From contig CBDCBA010000021.1 of the NCBI GenBank assembly GCA_965214125.1, positions 15,057 to 79,056 on the forward strand: a DNA stretch of 64,000 nucleotides, given 5' to 3'. This document shows positions 26,130 to 34,110 of the stretch, one piece after another (within the stretch, counting starts at the first letter, position 1; the number at the start of each line of letters is the position of its first letter). The DNA comes from CBDCBA01 sp965214125. GTDB lineage: Bacteria > Planctomycetota > Phycisphaerae > Tepidisphaerales > Tepidisphaeraceae. The position numbers and the translations under genes are program-made. Below the pieces are notes generated by a model. That model worked only from the letters and a program-made list of their open reading frames with translations, had not been told where the DNA came from and did no database searches.

Positions 26130-29048
26130 CTACTCGGCCGCCGCCGGAGCCGGATTGGCCTGGGCGTAGGCGGCGGTGGCGTTGGCGAGGCGGCGGACGG
26201 TCGGGTCCTCGTCGCGCGACAGCGACGCGGCCATCGCGCCGGCGGCCTCGGCGGGCAGGTACTGGCTTGCCGCGAGCAATCCGATCACCCGCACGCCCAT
26301 CTCCGGCGACGCCAGCAGTGGCCGCAGCAGCGACGGGCGTTCGCTGTCGGCCGTGATGCTCGCGGCCGAGTAACGCAGCCAGGCGTCGGCGATGGCGCCA
26401 TCGCCGGTGCTCTCCGCGGGCCGCGTCGACAGCGCCGCGCGCCGCAACGCGTCGGCCATCTGCCCGCCAAGCTGCCGCCAGGCGTTCGCGCGCTCGGCGT
26501 CCCCGTTCTGCTCCACCCGCGTGATGTGGCCCGCCAGCCAGTTCAACTGCGCGACCATCTCCCGCGCCGCCCGCAACCGGCGTTGCGGGTCGGCGTCGCG
26601 CAGGTCGCCGATCCGCCGCTCCAGGTCGGCAAGAATCTCCGGGTCCTGCAAGTCCAGCGGCAGGCCGGGACGGTCCATCACGCGGGCGAACTCCACCACC
26701 TGCCCGGCCGGGCCGACGACGTGGCCGTAAACCGTCTCCTCCGGATTCTCGGGCGAGGGGACGGCCACCGTTTGCGGGTTGGTCGCGGCGTTGGCGAAGA
26801 GCGTGAGCGTGAGCTGCGGGTTCTGCTGGAGCAACGCCGCCAGTTCCGGGCCGTCGAGCCGAATCTCCTGCTCGACGCGATCGCCCGGCTCCAACCGCGT
26901 GCGCCCGCCGAGCGAGCCGGTGTTGGCCGCGGGGATGCGCTGCTCGAGGATGCCCTTGACCTCGGCGTCGAGCCGCACGATCGGGCTCAGCACTCCGCCG
27001 GGGCCGAGCGTGAGCGTGTCGCGCCCGACGTTGCGGAGCGTCACGCGAGCGATAATCGGCTGGCCGACCGCAACGCGCACGCGATCGGGCTGGGCCGACA
27101 GAGCGTAGAAGTCGCGGATGCGGCTCGGGTCGAGCAGACCGAACAAACGCTCTTCGAACGCGGCCGCGGCCTCGGCGACGCGGCGGCTCTCGGCGTCGGG
27201 GCGGAGGGTGACGCCCTCCTCGGCGAAGGCAACCGCGACGCTCGCGCCGATCAGTCCGGCCGGGTACTCCCGCAGCAAGGCCTCAGCCTCGGCGACGACC
27301 GCCTCCTCCTCCTCGCCGGTGTCGCGCCGCAACTGGAGCAGTCCCAGCCTTGCCAGCGGGTCGACCTCCGCGACGGCGTCGAACTTCTCCCGCGCGAGTT
27401 GCGCGTTCCCCTGCCGCCACGCCTGCATCCCGTCGAGCCACGCCGGCAGCGTGGAGCTCTCGGGCACGAGCTGGCGGATCGCCTCGAGCAGCCGCGGCTC
27501 GGTCGGTTGGGCCAGCGGCACGAGGTCGATCCAGGCGCGGGTGTACATCGCGCCGACCAGGTCCGACCGGACGATCGCGTCCGTCTCCGCAAGCTGGCCC
27601 GCGTCACCGAGGTCCGGGAGGTCGTCGCGCGGCTCGGGCAGCGCCGGCAACTCGTCGAGCTCGCCGGCGAGAAAGCGGCCCACGTCGAGCAGGTAGGCGA
27701 TGCGGGCGTTCTCGCCGCGGGCGCCGGCCTCGATCACATCTCGGCCCGCCACCTGCGACAGCGCCAGCATCGACACGATGCTTGCCTCAGCGACGGCCGC
27801 CGGATCGTCGGTGGACGACTCCGGGTTGGCCGCCGCGGCAGTGTTCAGCTCCGCGATGACGCGGCTGGTGTCCACGGCGTCGCGCGAGCGGCCGGCGATC
27901 AGCAGCGCCGCCACGCGGTCGCTCGTCACGCTGATTGGCGGCTGGACGCCAGCCCCGGCAAAGGCGCGGTCGGCGGCGTTATAGAAGCGTAACGCCTCGT
28001 CGATCAGCCCCGCCGCCCCGAGTTCGCGGGCCATCACGCTCAGCGCCGTCGGCTGGGCGACGTTCGCCCGCAACAGCTTCGCCAGCCGTGCCACCCGCTC
28101 GGGCCGGTCCGCGCCGGTCGCGAGGGCGAGGCTGTAGTCGAGTTCCAACGCCCGCGGATTGAACTCGTCGAGTTCGACGGCCCGGCGGACCATTTCGTCG
28201 GCGGCGGTGTCCTCCAGACGCTCACGCAACAGCCCCGACGCCAGCACCGCCGCGTGGGCCCGCACCTCCGCCGGCACGCCCGACGAGTCAACGACCCGCG
28301 TCAGGTAGTTCAGCTTCAGGTCGGCAGATTCGAGCAAATCGGCCGAAAGATCGACGTAGCGCAGCTGCGCCAGGCGGTCGTCGGGGTCGAGGCCGCGGTA
28401 GTGGTCGAGCGCCTCGAGCGTCGCCTGCGGGTCGGCGGCGGCGAGGCGGGCGTCGACGAGCTGCCGCGCCAGGCGAGCGTTGTCCGGCGCGAGGCGAACG
28501 GCCGCGCTCAGCACCGCCTCGGCCTGCCGCGCCAGCAGCGGCGAGATCGCCTGCTGCCGCAACGTGCCGCTCGCCAAGCGCTCGAGCGCGTCGGCGACCA
28601 TCTGCGCCGTCGGGCCGGGCGACGGAGGCAGATTGGCCAAGTCGTTGCCACGCGACGGCGGCGGCTCGGCATCCGGTTCGTCGGGTTCATCCGTCACCTC
28701 CGGCAGCGGCTCGCCCTCGTCCGTCGCGACCGGCAGCGTGCTTGGCATCGACTCCATGATCGACGGGCCCGCATCGTCGGCCGGGGCGGTTGTCGTCGGA
28801 ACGGCGGCCTGCGTCGTCGGCTCCTCCTCGGGCCGGGTCGTCGGCTGCGTCGCGGCCTGCGTTGTGCCCTGCGTGGTCGGCGACGTCGTTGGAATGTCTC
28901 GGTCCGGCTGAGTCGAAGGCGGCAGCGGACGAGGGGCGGCCTTGGGCGCGGCCTCCTTCTTCCCGCCGCAGCCGGCGATCAGCAGCGCCGCCACCGGCGT
29001 AACGGCGAGGACGAGGCAAAAGACGCGGGCGCGGCGGCGGTGAGACAT
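26130..29048 (-). CDS. Large lipoprotein with helical (TPR-like) repeats, unknown function
   Basis: A 972-residue protein from ATG 29048. The lipoprotein signal peptide ends in the lipobox LIAGCGG. A low-complexity Thr/Gln/Pro-rich linker (TTQGTTQAATQPTTRPEEEP) runs to about residue 100. The rest is mostly alanine- and leucine-rich helices resembling tetratricopeptide repeats (for example ARLARQLVDARLAAADPQATLEALDHY). A beta-rich insert near residues 620-780 is followed by HEAT-like C-terminal helices (EDPTVRRLANATAAY). It is the last gene of the operon starting at 31412. I recognise no family; probably a cell-envelope scaffold. Confidence 0.8.
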   Translation of the reverse strand: MSHRRRARVFCLVLAVTPVAALLIAGCGGKKEAAPKAAPRPLPPSTQPDRDIPTTSPTTQGTTQAATQPTTRPEEEPTTQAAVPTTTAPADDAGPSIMESMPSTLPVATDEGEPLPEVTDEPDEPDAEPPPSRGNDLANLPPSPGPTAQMVADALERLASGTLRQQAISPLLARQAEAVLSAAVRLAPDNARLARQLVDARLAAADPQATLEALDHYRGLDPDDRLAQLRYVDLSADLLESADLKLNYLTRVVDSSGVPAEVRAHAAVLASGLLRERLEDTAADEMVRRAVELDEFNPRALELDYSLALATGADRPERVARLAKLLRANVAQPTALSVMARELGAAGLIDEALRFYNAADRAFAGAGVQPPISVTSDRVAALLIAGRSRDAVDTSRVIAELNTAAAANPESSTDDPAAVAEASIVSMLALSQVAGRDVIEAGARGENARIAYLLDVGRFLAGELDELPALPEPRDDLPDLGDAGQLAETDAIVRSDLVGAMYTRAWIDLVPLAQPTEPRLLEAIRQLVPESSTLPAWLDGMQAWRQGNAQLAREKFDAVAEVDPLARLGLLQLRRDTGEEEEAVVAEAEALLREYPAGLIGASVAVAFAEEGVTLRPDAESRRVAEAAAAFEERLFGLLDPSRIRDFYALSAQPDRVRVAVGQPIIARVTLRNVGRDTLTLGPGGVLSPIVRLDAEVKGILEQRIPAANTGSLGGRTRLEPGDRVEQEIRLDGPELAALLQQNPQLTLTLFANAATNPQTVAVPSPENPEETVYGHVVGPAGQVVEFARVMDRPGLPLDLQDPEILADLERRIGDLRDADPQRRLRAAREMVAQLNWLAGHITRVEQNGDAERANAWRQLGGQMADALRRAALSTRPAESTGDGAIADAWLRYSAASITADSERPSLLRPLLASPEMGVRVIGLLAASQYLPAEAAGAMAASLSRDEDPTVRRLANATAAYAQANPAPAAAE

Positions 29049-29176
29049 GGGCAAGTTCGGCAAGGGCGGGAGTCGAGTGCGCGGGAGCGGCAATATATCG
29101 GTCGCCCCGCCCGGTCGCGACCAATGAAGGGGCGTTCTGCCGAATCCCGCGAGCAGCGTCGTCGAACGCCTTGGCC

Positions 29177-29491
29177 TTACCAGGCCCGCGCCATCAGCAC
29201 GCCCGACGCGACGGCGAGGATTACGGCACCCGCGAGGCTCGCGAGCAGCCCGCCCCGGTCGAGCCGGCCGGGCGGGAACACGCTCGGAACGGCGAGCCCA
29301 AAAAACAGTGCCTGGCCCGCCAGCCCAAGCGTGACCGCCGCCGCCCGAACGGCCCAAACCGCCAGGCGATGGTCGCTCATTCGCCACGCGATTTCGGGCG
29401 ACCGGCTCCAAAGCGCTAAGGCCACGACCACCAGCGCGACCCCGCCGAGGGCGCCCAGCGTTGCCATAAGCGTGCGGCCGCCGTCGCTCAT
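29177..29491 (-). CDS. Small hypothetical membrane protein
   Basis: 104 residues, with about three hydrophobic segments (LGALGGVALVVVALALW, AVWAVRAAAVTLGLAGQALFFG, GLLASLAGAVILAVASGVL). No known motif. Its start overlaps the end of the upstream gene by four bases (ATGA), so it is translationally coupled to it. Confidence 0.7.
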   Translation of the reverse strand: MSDGGRTLMATLGALGGVALVVVALALWSRSPEIAWRMSDHRLAVWAVRAAAVTLGLAGQALFFGLAVPSVFPPGRLDRGGLLASLAGAVILAVASGVLMARAW

Positions 29492-30348
29492 GCGGCCTCC
29501 TCGACGCTGGCGTCATCGTCGGCGAGCAGCGCCACGCGGCGGGCGAGCAGATCTCGCCAACCTTCGTAGTCCGCCCCGCCGGCCTCGGCGGCACGCAGGA
29601 GCAGGGCCGTCAGCCGAGCGGCGTCCTTCGGGCCCATCAGCTCCACCATGTGCAGCTTGCCCGCCAAACGGTGGCGAAGCTGATCCCACCGCTCGGCCTT
29701 GGCGTCGAGCGTGAGCTGGATCGACAGCAGTTTGAGCGCCTCGGCGAGCGGCAGGCGGTCGGACGGGTTCGAGGCCGGCGCGTACAGCGGGGCGATGGCC
29801 GCGCGGGCGGCGTCGGTTGCGTCGAGTTCCATCAGCGCGTCCGCCAACAACAGCCGCACCGAACGCTTGTTGCCCGCGATGAGCTTTTCCGGCCGGGCCA
29901 GCACGAAGGCCGCCAGCCGCGCCGCCTCGGCGTGCCGCCGCTGCCCGTGCCGCACCGCCGCCAGGAGTGCCGCCGCGCCCAGCGTGACCGGACGCAGCAG
30001 GCAGAACGACCCCATCGCCTCGGTCGCCCGCGGCTCGGCCAGGTCGAAGCGGCCGACGCTGAGCAGCGCCGCCGCCTCGCGCACACGCCGGCCCTGCGAC
30101 ACGCTGCGCATCCGCAGGAACAGCCACAGGAACGCCGCCGCCGTGCCGACCACCGCCAGCACATCGCCGAACGCCTCGAACCGCAACGCCGACGCGAGCA
30201 ACAACGAGGCGAAGACCACGCCCGCCAACGTCCAACTCGTGACGCGGGCCCACGTCATGCGCTGGCCGAGGCGCGAGACCAGCGCGGCGGCGTCGGCTTC
30301 GGGCCCGACGGCGGACCACGCCGGCACTGGAACGGCCGCCTGCGTCAT
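29488..30348 (-). CDS. Hypothetical 2-TM protein with helical-repeat domain
   Basis: A 286-residue protein: a soluble N-terminal helix, a membrane hairpin (VTSWTLAGVVFASLLLAS and FGDVLAVVGTAAAFLWLFL), then an alanine-rich helical region resembling degenerate TPRs (AAALLSVGRFDLAEPRATEA, RLAAFVLARPEKLIAGN). The layout parallels that of the upstream gene, suggesting distant paralogues. Overlaps both neighbours by four bases. Function unknown. Confidence 0.72.
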   Translation of the reverse strand: MTQAAVPVPAWSAVGPEADAAALVSRLGQRMTWARVTSWTLAGVVFASLLLASALRFEAFGDVLAVVGTAAAFLWLFLRMRSVSQGRRVREAAALLSVGRFDLAEPRATEAMGSFCLLRPVTLGAAALLAAVRHGQRRHAEAARLAAFVLARPEKLIAGNKRSVRLLLADALMELDATDAARAAIAPLYAPASNPSDRLPLAEALKLLSIQLTLDAKAERWDQLRHRLAGKLHMVELMGPKDAARLTALLLRAAEAGGADYEGWRDLLARRVALLADDDASVEEAA

Positions 30349-31412
30349 GCCGCCCCCTCGGGCCAGGGCGTCGCGGGATGAACATCCGCCACCTCGCGCA
30401 CCTCCGGATACCGCCGCACGAGTTCCGCCACGGGCTGAAGGCAGGTCGCGTCTTTCCAGAGTTCGGCCGCGCGCACGGCGTCGCCCAGTCGCCCCGCCGC
30501 CGTTGCCGCGAAGGCGGCCGCGTCAGCGAGGCGTACGCCGACCTGATCGCGGATGGTGCGCCACTTCGCGTCGTACAGCTCGAGCGCTTCGTCGTCGTGG
30601 CGGGTCTGGATGTCGCGGTAGAGCTCGACCAGCAGCAACGCCGCCGGCTCGAAGGTGGCGGGTGTTTCGCCGGATGGCGGCAGCAGGCTGGGCTCGTCGT
30701 CGAGCAGGTGATCGGGGGCGATTTCTTCGGCTTCTTCGGGCGTGTCGACCTCCGCCTCGGCGGCGTCGACAGCGTCGGCGGCCTCGCGGCGCTGGCGGTC
30801 GACGGCGGCGGAGATCTGGCGCGTCTCGCTCTTGAGCCGGCCGATCGCGTCGTTGGCGTCGCTTAATCGGCCGCTTTGCAGCAGGAGCATCGCCCGGCCG
30901 CACGCGACCCCGTACTTCGTGGCCGGGTCGGTCTGCGGGTCCTCGAGCACGGCGTCGGCGACGTCGACGGCTTCATCGTGCAGGCCGTACCGCCCCAGGA
31001 CGCGCACGAGCGCCGTGAGCGCCCCGCGCCGGGCCGGCGGAAGCTTCATCGGCTCCGACAGGATCGTGCGAAGCCGGCCCGCGGCCTGGGGCCAGTGGCG
31101 CAGGGTGACGAGTTCGTCCGCCTCGCGCACGCTGTCGCGCTCGCCGGCGGCAAGGCGAGCGAGGCGGGCCAGATAGAACGTCGCCGCAAAGCTGCCGAGC
31201 AACAGGACCGCGGCCACCGCGGTGCCGAACGGACCGGGGCGAAAGAGCGTGAGCACGAGGGCGGTCACGAGTGCGCCGATACACAGCGGTGGCAACAGCA
31301 GCAGCGTGGCGTTGGGGGTCGGGCGGCTGTCGGCAAGCAGGCGCGGCACGTCGAACCACGCCGCGAGGGCGTCGGACTCGGACGGTGCTGGCTGGTCGGC
31401 GTCGGGCGGCAC
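30345..31412 (-). CDS. Hypothetical 2-TM protein with helical-repeat domain
   Basis: A 355-residue protein and first gene of a four-gene operon. It has an N-terminal soluble segment, a membrane hairpin (LLLLPPLCIGALVTALVLTL and GTAVAAVLLLGSFAATFYLA) and a helical region with TPR-like periodicity (AAGRLRTILSEP, YGLHDEAVDVADAVLEDP). An acidic linker (DTPEEAEEIAPDH) leads into a second helical block. No recognised family. Confidence 0.72.
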   Translation of the reverse strand: MPPDADQPAPSESDALAAWFDVPRLLADSRPTPNATLLLLPPLCIGALVTALVLTLFRPGPFGTAVAAVLLLGSFAATFYLARLARLAAGERDSVREADELVTLRHWPQAAGRLRTILSEPMKLPPARRGALTALVRVLGRYGLHDEAVDVADAVLEDPQTDPATKYGVACGRAMLLLQSGRLSDANDAIGRLKSETRQISAAVDRQRREAADAVDAAEAEVDTPEEAEEIAPDHLLDDEPSLLPPSGETPATFEPAALLLVELYRDIQTRHDDEALELYDAKWRTIRDQVGVRLADAAAFAATAAGRLGDAVRAAELWKDATCLQPVAELVRRYPEVREVADVHPATPWPEGAA

Positions 31413-31582
31413 GCTGGGGCCATCCTACGGGCGTCGCCCGGCGGCACGATCGGCTTTCGCAGGAACTTCGACGCGACGCCGCCGCGCGGTTACAGTGCCG
31501 CGCGACCACGCCCACCACGCGCCACCACTCGCCCGCAGACCGTCCCGCGACCACCGGCGGGACCAGCCACCAGGATTCAGCC

Positions 31583-31921
31583 ATGCACATGATCGAGGCG
31601 ATTATCAAGCCCGAGAAGCTCGACGCGGTCAAAGCCGCCCTCAAGGGCATCGGCGTCAGCGGCCTGACGGTGCTCGACGTCAAAGGCTACGGCCGGCAGA
31701 TGGGCGAGACCGAAAGCTACCGCGGCGCCAGCGTCGAGGCGAGCTTTGTTGCGAAGGTGATGCTCAAGGTCGTCGTTCCCGAGCCCGCCAGCGCGCAGGT
31801 GGTCAGCACGATCACCGAGGCCGCCCGCACCGGCAGCGTGGGCGACGGCAAGATCTTCATCTACCCCGTCGCCAGCGTCGTCCGCATCCGCACCGGCGAG
31901 CGCGACAACGATGCGCTGTGA
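31583..31921 (+). CDS. glnB: P-II family signalling protein lacking the uridylylated tyrosine
   Basis: 112 residues from ATG 31583. The P-II fold is clear: MIEAIIKPEKLDAVKAALKG, VKGYGRQMGETESYRGA, GSVGDGKIFIYPV and VVRIRTGE. P-II trimers sense 2-oxoglutarate and ADP/ATP and control nitrogen enzymes or transporters. Residue 51, the tyrosine uridylylated in enteric GlnB, is valine here (YRGASVEASF); Tyr46 is retained. No amtB or glnA adjoins. A strong terminator follows. Divergent from the unknown membrane operon. Confidence 0.92.
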   Translation: MHMIEAIIKPEKLDAVKAALKGIGVSGLTVLDVKGYGRQMGETESYRGASVEASFVAKVMLKVVVPEPASAQVVSTITEAARTGSVGDGKIFIYPVASVVRIRTGERDNDAL

Positions 31922-31927
31922 CCTCCG

Positions 31928-32065
31928 GGTTCACCACGGAGACACGGAGGCACGGAAGTCAGAGGACGATGTAAAGGAGCGCGCGGGGCCGTCGATCGAC
32001 GGCCCCGCGCGCTTTTTTGCCCTTCTGAATCTGGACCTCCGTGCCTCTGTGTCTCCGTAGTGAAC
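31928..32065. repeat. Imperfect inverted repeat surrounding a terminator
   Basis: The left copy (about 31928-31960, ttcaccacggagacacgg...) and right copy (about 32034-32065, ...ctctgtgtctccgtagtgaa) are inverted versions of one another with a few mismatches, enclosing the terminator at 31979-32018. The motif of alternating cacggag/gacacgg looks like an interspersed element. The right copy ends at the stop codon of the ATPase gene. Confidence 0.7.
31979..32018 (+). terminator. Rho-independent terminator after the P-II gene
   Basis: A perfect 34-bp palindrome (stem gcgcgcggggccgtc, centre gatc) is followed by six T residues at 32013-32018, 58 bp after the P-II stop. It is the clearest intrinsic terminator in the window. 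It also lies beyond the convergent ATPase gene, so it may stop transcription from both sides. Confidence 0.92.
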
Positions 32066-33357
32066 TACTCCTCGATAAGCAATTCTTCCGTAGGAATGAC
32101 CCGGAAGACCTCTTCGGTGCTCGTCTCGCCACGGGCAACCTTCAGGAGGGCGGCCTTGCGGAACTCGAGCATGCCGTCCTTGATCGCCTGCTCGCGGATC
32201 TGCGAGGCCGGCACGCCCGAGGCGATCAGGGAGCGCAGGGCCTTGCTCATCTGCATGATCTCGAAGACGCCCGTTCGGCCGGCGTAGCCGCTCATGTGGT
32301 TGCTCTCGGCGGGGACGGCCTGGTAGAGCTTTTTGCCCTCGTTCGGGCCGAGCAGGTCCTTAATCTCGTCGAATGCGCCCGTGTCGAGCTCGATTTCCGT
32401 GCGCGTCGCCGGGTCGAGCGTGCGGACCAAGCGCTGCGCGACCACGCCGCGCAGGGAGTTGGCGAGGAAGTGGTCGCTCACGCCGTACGCCCGCATCGCC
32501 TGAACGGTGCTGGCGGTGCTGGGCGCGTGGAGGGTGGCGATGACCAGGATGCCGCTGACGGCCGCCCGGACGGCGGTGAGGGCGGTTTCGGCGTCGCGGA
32601 TTTCGCCGACCATGATGACGTCGGGGTTCTGCCGCAAAATCGCCCGCAGCATCTCGGCGAAGCCAAGGTCGATGTCGTGGTTGATCGGGCTTTGCCGCAG
32701 GCCTTCCACGGCGTACTCGACGGGGTCCTCGATCGTGTTGATCTTGCGGGTGCCGTCGTTGAGCTTCATGAGCGTCGCGTAGAGCGTCGCCGTCTTGCCG
32801 CTGCCAGTCGGGCCAGTGATGAGCACCATGCCCGAGGGGCTGTTGATCATCTGCTGGTACTTGCTCTGCTGCTTCTCGAACATGCCGAGCTTCTCGAGCC
32901 CGTAGAGCGTGTTCGACCGCACGAGCAGGCGCATCGAGATGTCTTCGCCGTAGAGCGTGGGGATCACCCCGATGCGGATATCGACGCTGTTGTCGAAGTC
33001 GACGATCGTGCCCTCCTCCTCGGGATCCTCCGCGTCGGCGTCGGCCTTGACGGCGGTGGGCTTCCAGATCCAGCGCCCTTCGTCGGGCTTGCGGGTCTCG
33101 CCGTGATCCATGCCGCTGTTGGCGCGGATGTAGGCGATGGCGCGCTTGCCCTGCTCGCGGGTCAGGTTGCCGATCAGGCGCATTACGCCCAGGTGGCGGG
33201 CCTCGGCGATTACAACGCCTTCGTTGGTTTCCAGGAACAAGTCGCTGGCTCCCATCGCGACGGCGCGGGCGATCAGGCGGTCGACGGCCTGCTCGGCGGT
33301 CAGGCCCGCCACGTCGGTCAGGTGAACGTCGGCGGTCGCGGAGGGGTTGGCGCTCAT
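32065..33357 (-). CDS. GspE/PilB-type secretion or pilus ATPase, short form
   Basis: A 430-residue protein from ATG 33357. It has the N2 domain motif (MGASDLFLETNEG), Walker A (LITGPTGSGKTATLYA), the Asp/His boxes (NTIEDPVEYAVEGLRQ, IATLHAPSTA) and Walker B (DVIMVGEIRDAETA). It lacks the N-terminal MshEN domain and the tetracysteine zinc motif of full GspE/PilB. Such ATPases drive type IV pilus or type II secretion assembly. No pilin or secretin gene is adjacent. The STAS gene upstream (101-bp gap) is on the same strand. Confidence 0.88.
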   Translation of the reverse strand: MSANPSATADVHLTDVAGLTAEQAVDRLIARAVAMGASDLFLETNEGVVIAEARHLGVMRLIGNLTREQGKRAIAYIRANSGMDHGETRKPDEGRWIWKPTAVKADADAEDPEEEGTIVDFDNSVDIRIGVIPTLYGEDISMRLLVRSNTLYGLEKLGMFEKQQSKYQQMINSPSGMVLITGPTGSGKTATLYATLMKLNDGTRKINTIEDPVEYAVEGLRQSPINHDIDLGFAEMLRAILRQNPDVIMVGEIRDAETALTAVRAAVSGILVIATLHAPSTASTVQAMRAYGVSDHFLANSLRGVVAQRLVRTLDPATRTEIELDTGAFDEIKDLLGPNEGKKLYQAVPAESNHMSGYAGRTGVFEIMQMSKALRSLIASGVPASQIREQAIKDGMLEFRKAALLKVARGETSTEEVFRVIPTEELLIEE

Positions 33358-33458
33358 GGGCGGATTCGGGTCGTGGGTGGGGACGGTCAAGGGAACAGGG
33401 CGGTCGCGGGCAAGCGACGGCGCGGCGATCCAACGGCGATTCGACTGCCGATCGGCGG

Positions 33459-33818
33459 CTAGTCCGAGGCCTGGGCCACCTCTTTGGCGGCGGCCTCGTC
33501 GTCGACAATCGGCACCACGCGCCCCACCTTGAGCAGATCGAGCACCTGCCGCACCGCCGGCTGCACGTCGTGGACGACCAGCGTGCCGCCGGCCTCCTTG
33601 ATCTTCTTGCTCGTGCCGATCAGCCAGCCGATGGCGCTCGAGTCGATGTATTGCGTGTCGCCCATGTTCATCAGCGTGCGAAAGCCCGTCCAGTTGGCCC
33701 CGAGGATCGCCTCCATCGGATTCGGCCCCGACGAGTCGATGTCGGCCGAGGTGATGTTGCCTTGGGTGGCAACCTTGACGATGCCGTCCTTCTCGATGGA
33801 TACGAGTTGAAGCTTCAT
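33459..33818 (-). CDS. STAS domain protein (anti-sigma-factor-antagonist-like)
   Basis: 119 residues from ATG 33818. The STAS fold is seen in IVKVATQGNITSADIDSSG and MGDTQYIDSSAIGWLIGTSKKIKEAGG; the serine pair after YID is where SpoIIAA-type proteins are phosphorylated. It ends with a helix and VVPIVDDEAAAKEVAQASD. No cognate kinase (SpoIIAB-like) or phosphatase is adjacent. It probably takes part in a partner-switching cascade and may be co-transcribed with the ATPase downstream. Confidence 0.87.
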   Translation of the reverse strand: MKLQLVSIEKDGIVKVATQGNITSADIDSSGPNPMEAILGANWTGFRTLMNMGDTQYIDSSAIGWLIGTSKKIKEAGGTLVVHDVQPAVRQVLDLLKVGRVVPIVDDEAAAKEVAQASD

Positions 33819-33943
33819 ATTCGGGATCTTCGAGATCTTCGGGGACGCCCAGTTCGGCGGGCGCGGGGGCGCGGAGGGAGGCGGGGAACAACCGCGGGGC
33901 AGGGGCCGAACGCGGGACCGGGAGCATAACAAGCTTGCCACTA

Positions 33944-33988
33944 CGCACAAACGTGCAGAACCTCGACGTACAAACGTGCAGAATCTCG
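33944..33988. repeat. Two tandem 22-bp direct repeats
   Basis: Copies at 33944-33965 and 33967-33988 share acaaacgtgcagaa-y-ctcg, differing at two positions, with a 23-bp period. The first copy contains the small dyad gcac-aaac-gtgc. They lie in the 292-bp gap between the divergent STAS and GH10-like genes, about 126 bp upstream of the STAS start. They could be a regulator binding site. Confidence 0.6.
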
Positions 33989-34110
33989 CGGCTCCGGAGC
34001 GACCATCCCCACGGCAAATCGGCGCCGCCCGCTTTGCCGCGACTTTGGCCCCGCCCGCGCAACCGCTACCATCGCCGCCGCCGGTTCTGATTCACCCACC
34101 CGCCCGCCGC

